Shown: positions 59,401 through 64,000 of the stretch, one piece after another | Layout: every line of letters begins with the position of its first letter | How positions within the stretch are numbered: position 1 is the stretch's first letter | NCBI GenBank assembly: GCA_023678885.1 | Contig: CM042996.1 | Coordinates: forward strand, 15,372,602 to 15,436,601 | Length of the DNA: 64,000 nt | Direction of reading: 5' to 3' | Origin: Pogostemon cablin | Taxonomy: Eukaryota; Streptophyta; Magnoliopsida; Lamiales; Lamiaceae | Position numbers and translations under genes: made by a program | The notes under the pieces: generated by a model | Told to the model about the DNA's origin: nothing | The model's database searches: none | What the model saw: only the letters and a program-made list of their open reading frames with translations

Positions 59401-60907
59401 GATAATGCTATAAAGTGGACATTTCTTTCTGTCGAATAGTAATATCTACCTCAAGTCTCTTGATCCAAAATGTTGAGAAAACTTATCTAGATCGATCATC
59501 TCCTCCACAGAAGATATAGAACTGGCAGCCTGATCAAAAGCAGCCCTAAGCTCTTCTCTCAATGCAGTAAGCCTTAAATCCATGGCCCGCAGTAATTCAT
59601 TCCTGTAAGCAACCAATAGTCACAGTACAGAATATGCTGGCATATTGAGTAGTAGCAAATGATGAAATAGCAAACATACTTAGAAGCATCTGAGTCTTCA
59701 GCCTGTAGGTGCTCCCATTACCAGAATATGCATTCAAAAATATACATAGTGAATGATATCAAATGTAGATTGAACAAAGCAACAAAAACAAACGACTGGA
59801 ACAAAACTCACTTTTGTAGTAGATCTCGGGCCACTAGCGTTGCTGTCATCTGATAGAGAAAAAACAAGAAAATTAGATGGGTGTTTGTAATAAATTGATT
59901 GTACGCTTGGTATCTTCCAATATATAGAGATTCAGGACAACTATTTTTTTCTATTTTTTCATTACATTTAAGCAAGAGCCCACAAAGAGAATGATTACTG
60001 AAATGAGGCCAGAAAACTATTCTAATGGTTGCATACAATAAAAAATCACCACATGAAAATTGTGTCAAGTTCTTTAAATCAAAATCCAACAAACATATGA
60101 TCACACTAACCAGAATCAACAACACCCTGGAGCTGATATTCTCGACCCTGAGAAAAGTGGCAAGAAAAAATTAAATAGACTGAATTTTGTCATTAGATAT
60201 CAATTAAGGTGCATATTAACTGACTTTACCTTTGCATATAGAGAAAGATGAAACCGTCGGGCTTCCTCCAATTGAGATATCTCACTTTTCAAGGAACTGG
60301 TAATATCCAATACGTCTGCAGACCCAATTATTTGGAGAAACCTATTTTGTGAAAATTAAGTTAGCAGATAAAGGAAATTCAAGGACCATACTCTAGCTCA
60401 AACAGAAGAAAATATAAATCAAGAATGTCTGCCGAACCTTAACAATGTGGATTTTGTGAACCATTTGTTGTCATGTTGACTCTTCGGAGGATAAAGTTTA
60501 TATGTAGTGTTGGATCCTTTCACCTGCAAAGCTTTGATGTCATCTGAATGCAGCAGCAAATGATCCAAAGGTCCGGAGGTCAGTTTTTCTTTCTTGTCCT
60601 CGTGGCATACACATGCCTCATACCTTTTTAAAGCACCAAATATCAATTAACACACTGGACAAATAAAAGTAATAAACAAAAAAAAAAAATTCAGATAACC
60701 AAATAATGGCCTTCTAACATCTGTAACCACACAAAACATGATGAAAAATAAACAAAGAGTGCAAGCATTACAGTAAGAAACTGGGAACATCAATCACTAA
60801 AGTGTAAGACGTGATGGAAATAGTTAGAAATATAACCTGTTTTGGCTTGGTGAAATGTCAAACTCAATGTAATCCAGTGGAATGTTTGCACCTCTAGCTG
60901 CTTCCAT
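56465..60907 (-). CDS. COP1-interacting protein 7-like (At1g17360/At1g72410 type)
   Basis: Ten exons on the minus strand: 60907-60837, 60623-60438, 60341-60230, 60147-60111, 59849-59812, 59702-59680, 59602-59450, 59324-56893, 56679-56593, 56511-56465. Phases agree throughout, giving 1,061 residues. The N-terminus carries the family block IPLDYIEFDISPSQNRYEAC, then WFTKSTLLRFLQIIGSADVL and EISQLEEARRFHLSLYAKGR. A DSLQKHIELRR segment follows, then a long low-complexity Ser/Lys/Pro-rich region with SVQDAINLFEGKQKD and SLNFYPARDRMFARKDS, and the C-terminal TKATRSFFSLSAFKGSK. These are hallmarks of the COP1-interacting protein-related family, linked to light signalling. The splice after HELP into the last two exons restores the family C-terminus; reading through the donor would end instead in ILKYLSGYIS. 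Molecular function is unknown. Confidence 0.88.
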
Positions 60908-61700
60908 CTTCACCTACGTATTTTCTGAAAGCAAAACTTACAACACTTCAAATTTATCACCCAATTTAACAAACATCGAATAAATAACAACGAATGATTA
61001 CCAAATCTTTTTTAAGCTTTCACCATCCCAAACACCACTTCCACAGCAACAAGCAAATCCACTTTTCGTGAACAAATCGTCGCTTAACTTACTGCCATCC
61101 AACACACACAAAGCTCAGAAGAGTATGAATGTTATTTTCTGCAACCACAGCATTGAGCTAAAATGAACAAAAATTTACAGAAATTTTTGGCAGACTTGAA
61201 AACGCAGAACCAGATAAACCTAAATACGTTTTAAATTTTTAATCAGCAGAAAATTTAGCAATGTCACACTCAATCAACATCAAGCCGAGAGAAAATCTGT
61301 ATAATTAAGAAAATATGAAACATAGAGAGAAAACATCACACCTACCGCTCGAGATCAGATCTAGCTACCAAAACCAGAATGCTTCTAAAGCCACCGACCA
61401 AAAAAACAAAAATCTGAAATAAGTGAATTAATAAAAGGAAAATTAGCAGAGCAGCATCTTAACCAAGCTGTTGAGTTCAAATCCATGGCATTACAGATAA
61501 AAGAAATAGAGGCGCGTTATACATGTCCAAAATTTTCAATGGAAGATGCAAGTAAAGAGAGAGAAAGATAGGGAGAGAATACTCACTGGAAGTGAGCCAG
61601 GAACTTAGCTTGAGAGAGAGAGAAAAGGAGTGAGGCGTTTGTAATCAAGTCCCTTTTCTTATTTGAGTGAGAGTAGGCGCTAGAGAGAGAAAAGCAAGGG
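60908..61700 (-). other. 5' UTR and promoter of the CIP7-like gene
   Basis: Minus-strand leader with CT-rich tracts (GAGAGA on the plus strand at 61554-61580 and 61612-61630). One or more 5' UTR introns are likely; transcript start not determined. Confidence 0.45.
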
Positions 61701-62303
61701 AGCCTTTTGTTTGAGTGTAGATAGAGAAAAAAACCACACCGCTTAGAATTTTTATTTTTATTTTTCATGTATTTATTTTATCCATATTATCCCATAGACT
61801 TCTTTTAAGGATCCCAATCTATTCGCATCCTCAAATACATTAAACGTATTTCATAAATCATTAAATTAATTTAAATTAATAAAAACATAAATACCCTTTA
61901 ATTATTACTCCAATTAATTTAAGATCACTTCGTTTATTAAGTGCTCTGGGAGATCAGCCGAACAATATTTGGGTTTTTGGATGCTTAAACTCAACATGTT
62001 GCTCTTCTTCACTCATTTGTAGAATCAAATCATGACATCCCTGGTGGAGTTTTAATAGCAGTGAGAAATCAAAACATACATCAATTATGAACAAGCTCTC
62101 ATCCAAAAAAAACATATTAATTAAACATTTTAAGGGGATTACACAACCCATAATACACAATCAAACAAAGAAAAAATAACATGTGTTAATCAATTCATAT
62201 ACTATTCAAACAAAATTATTAAAATTGTTACAGGAGGTGGAATTAATTAGGGTCAAATGAGACAGGGTTTGTCTCAACTATGTGCAGTCAATTCTTGAAG
62301 AGG
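61701..62303. other. Intergenic AT-rich stretch
   Basis: No gene recognised. Confidence 0.5.
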
Positions 62304-62825
62304 ATGGACAATTTTAAGGAAGATTTAACCGATATAATTAGGGCCACCGGCGATAATCCAGCCGCCGAGCCAGACGGCGTCGCCTCCTTACCCGAGTGGC
62401 AGTTCCCGACGAACTAATCGTCTGTCCGGCAGAGTACTTCGGCATCCCGTTACCCAATTTAGAGATCCACTGCTTCACGATATCGAAAACCCCGTGTCAA
62501 CGTTCTTCCAAGCCCAAGACGGCGGCTCCGGCGAAAGTGGAGGGTTTGGCGGTGGAAGTATTATGAATTTTAGCAACAGTAGTGGTGTTGACGATGATCA
62601 CATGATGAAAAGACCTAATTTCTTTTCGAGATGCTGCAGATCTCTCAGTCGACGTGTGATTACCTGACGGCAGTGGCGGGATTAAAGGGCCCTCTTCCGC
62701 CTCCTCCACCGCCCATGTTGGTATCAAATGATCATCAGAATTTGATTTCGCCAAATAACTCCAAAAGTTGCTTGGTGGAGAGATGCCCTGTTATTTCATC
62801 TTTTTTCTATTGTGTGGTTGTGTAA
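62304..62825 (+). pseudogene. WRKY group II-e remnant, no WRKY domain
   Basis: The first frame reads MDNFKEDLTDIIRATGDNPA and LPEWQFPTN, then stops. A second frame gives FRDPLLHDIENPVSTFF, GGFGGGSIMNFSNSSG and MMKRPNFFSR. A third continues MLQISQST, GPLPPPPPPM and ISPNNSKSCLVE before stopping. In order these match the N-terminal half of group II-e WRKY factors (AtWRKY14/35 type: MENFQGDLTDVVRG, DDPLLQEL, NSPRNCLLVD). The WRKYGQK and zinc-finger region is absent and two frameshifts plus a stop are present, so it is a truncated pseudogene. Confidence 0.72.
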
Positions 62826-62829
62826 GATT

Positions 62830-64000
62830 ATACTGATTAAAATGTTTAGTAGATTTTGTTAATGAAATGGGTAAAATCGTCTAAAATGGGGTATATTTAG
62901 CTATATTTACCTTTTAATTTTAATGGGGTTTATTTAGTATTTGGAATTTATTTAATAAAATTGGGGTGCAAATAGCTCCACCTTTTATTTTATTATTTTT
63001 TGTTTTTTCTTTGAGGTGATGTACTAATTTATATTCCAAGTGGGAAAATGGATTTAAAAAAATTAAATTAATATTAGATTTTTTTTTCCACCTTTTCTTT
63101 TTAAATTTTAAGGGGAAGATTTTACGACGTCCTTCGCCCATTAATTGAGGTGGATTATTTGCGGTTCGGATTTTTTGTATCATTTTGGTACATAATCTCC
63201 TGTGTCAAACCGTTGGATAGACGACACGTAGGAGAGAGGAAACTATACCCTAATCCTTAAACTCTAGGGGCAACGGTTGGATTTAATTCCCCTCTTACGT
63301 GTCAATCCCTTAACGCGTGATATAGGAGATAATACACGAAAATAGCGCAGAAGATTCGATGTGAATTATTTGAAATATCTTCAAAAGGTGCAACGAGTTG
63401 AGTGACTCGTATTTCTGTGTACTATTTTGATATTCATTTTTTAAATTGTTATTGTATATTCTAAGAGTAATTCTTTTAATAATATTTTGGTGATATTGTG
63501 ATAATTCTTCATTTATAACAGAGAATTTGAACGGTATACTTTTATTTGATTGGTATATTGTTACTTGAATGAAATCCCGGGATTTTTACCTTAAGTTGAA
63601 AGGATTTCTACATTAAAATAGTTGGTATTGATTCCTAGTATATTTCTATATAAGTTGGTATTTTGTGTTTTTGGGACATACTGTACGCCCATACTCTTTA
63701 GTAATAGTATTAAAGAGTATGAATGCACAGTGTGCCCGAGAGACACACAAGTTTTTGCCTATTTCTATAATATTTATTTGGTTTTTAGTTTCTTGCTTTT
63801 ATTAATATATATTAGAGTTGAAAGTTTAAAACATTAATATTATTAGAAGAGTGATGTTAAATACACACAGCTTTTTATTGAGTACACACTCCTTTTTTAT
63901 TTTTAATTTCTTAAATTATTATATACACACCCCTAAAATTTCAAAAATACCCTTCTAAATTTAAAATCATGCACACCCCCATAAAATTCCTAATCCACTC
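62830..64000. other. Intergenic stretch to window end
   Basis: Contains an inverted repeat ATACTCTTTA/TAAAGAGTAT at 63691-63722 and ACACACAAGTTTTTGCC at 63744-63760. The final 150 bp (TACACACAGC, TACACACTCC, TACACACCCC) may begin another repeat cut by the window end. No gene seen. Confidence 0.5.

Noticed and set aside
62497..62754. 85-codon open frame on the minus strand
   Set aside because: It is antisense to the WRKY remnant, whose plus-strand frames match a known family.

Overview
This window is nuclear DNA of a flowering plant, almost certainly a eudicot; an asterid is possible but not demonstrated. Genes are split by GT-AG introns, intergenic DNA is AT-rich, and plant transposable elements are abundant (Stowaway, hAT, PIF/Harbinger and Mutator-type MITEs, LTR retrotransposons). 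Encoded proteins include plant-specific families such as Toc33/34, dirigent proteins, RAF2, a BOI-type RING ligase and a WRKY fragment. I rebuilt the exon models by hand from splice sites, reading phase and family knowledge; no transcript evidence was available.

Layout. 1-3.1 kb: RAF2 (+), with a Stowaway MITE in its proximal promoter, facing a BOI-type RING E3 ligase (-). 5.3-9.7 kb: mitochondrial ATP synthase delta' subunit (+), split by one 3.8 kb intron. 10.2-12.3 kb: divergent CDC20-type APC/C activator (-). 13.8-17.0 kb: plant alpha/beta hydrolase (-), whose long upstream intron or flank holds an NLR (resistance gene) remnant. 20.0-21.1 kb: PIF/Harbinger deletion derivative that keeps the transposase tail. 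21.8-29.2 kb: a 3'-truncated Gypsy-type LTR retrotransposon. 29.3-38 kb: minisatellite, nested MITEs, two copies of a GTGCAGCA-rich inverted-repeat element and LTR-like debris, with no gene. 38.7-41.1 kb: two intronless dirigent genes transcribed divergently. 42.6-44.5 kb: Toc33/34 GTPase (-). 46.9-55.2 kb: SMYD4-type TPR-MYND-SET gene (+) with an in-frame stop in the SET domain. 56.5-60.9 kb: COP1-interacting-protein-7-like gene (-). 62.3-62.8 kb: frameshifted WRKY group II-e pseudogene lacking the WRKY domain.

The most unusual feature is the leader of the LTR retrotransposon. Between the primer binding site (22.57 kb) and the degraded ORF (28.36 kb) lie about 30 copies, all in the sense orientation, of a 20-22 nt module matching the tRNA D-arm and Pol III A-box (consensus TAGCTCAGTTGGTTAGAGCG). 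In 15 copies the D-stem GCTC/GAGC is intact, and 7 of these have a changed loop. Several copies also carry an anticodon-loop-like CTCATCA downstream, and several have a T-arm/B-box-like GGTTCGAGTTC upstream. No copy is a complete tRNA gene.

The host genes are mostly unrelated housekeeping or stress genes rather than one pathway. Plastid (RAF2, Toc33/34) and mitochondrial (ATP synthase) functions are represented, but nothing suggests coordinated clustering except possibly the dirigent pair.
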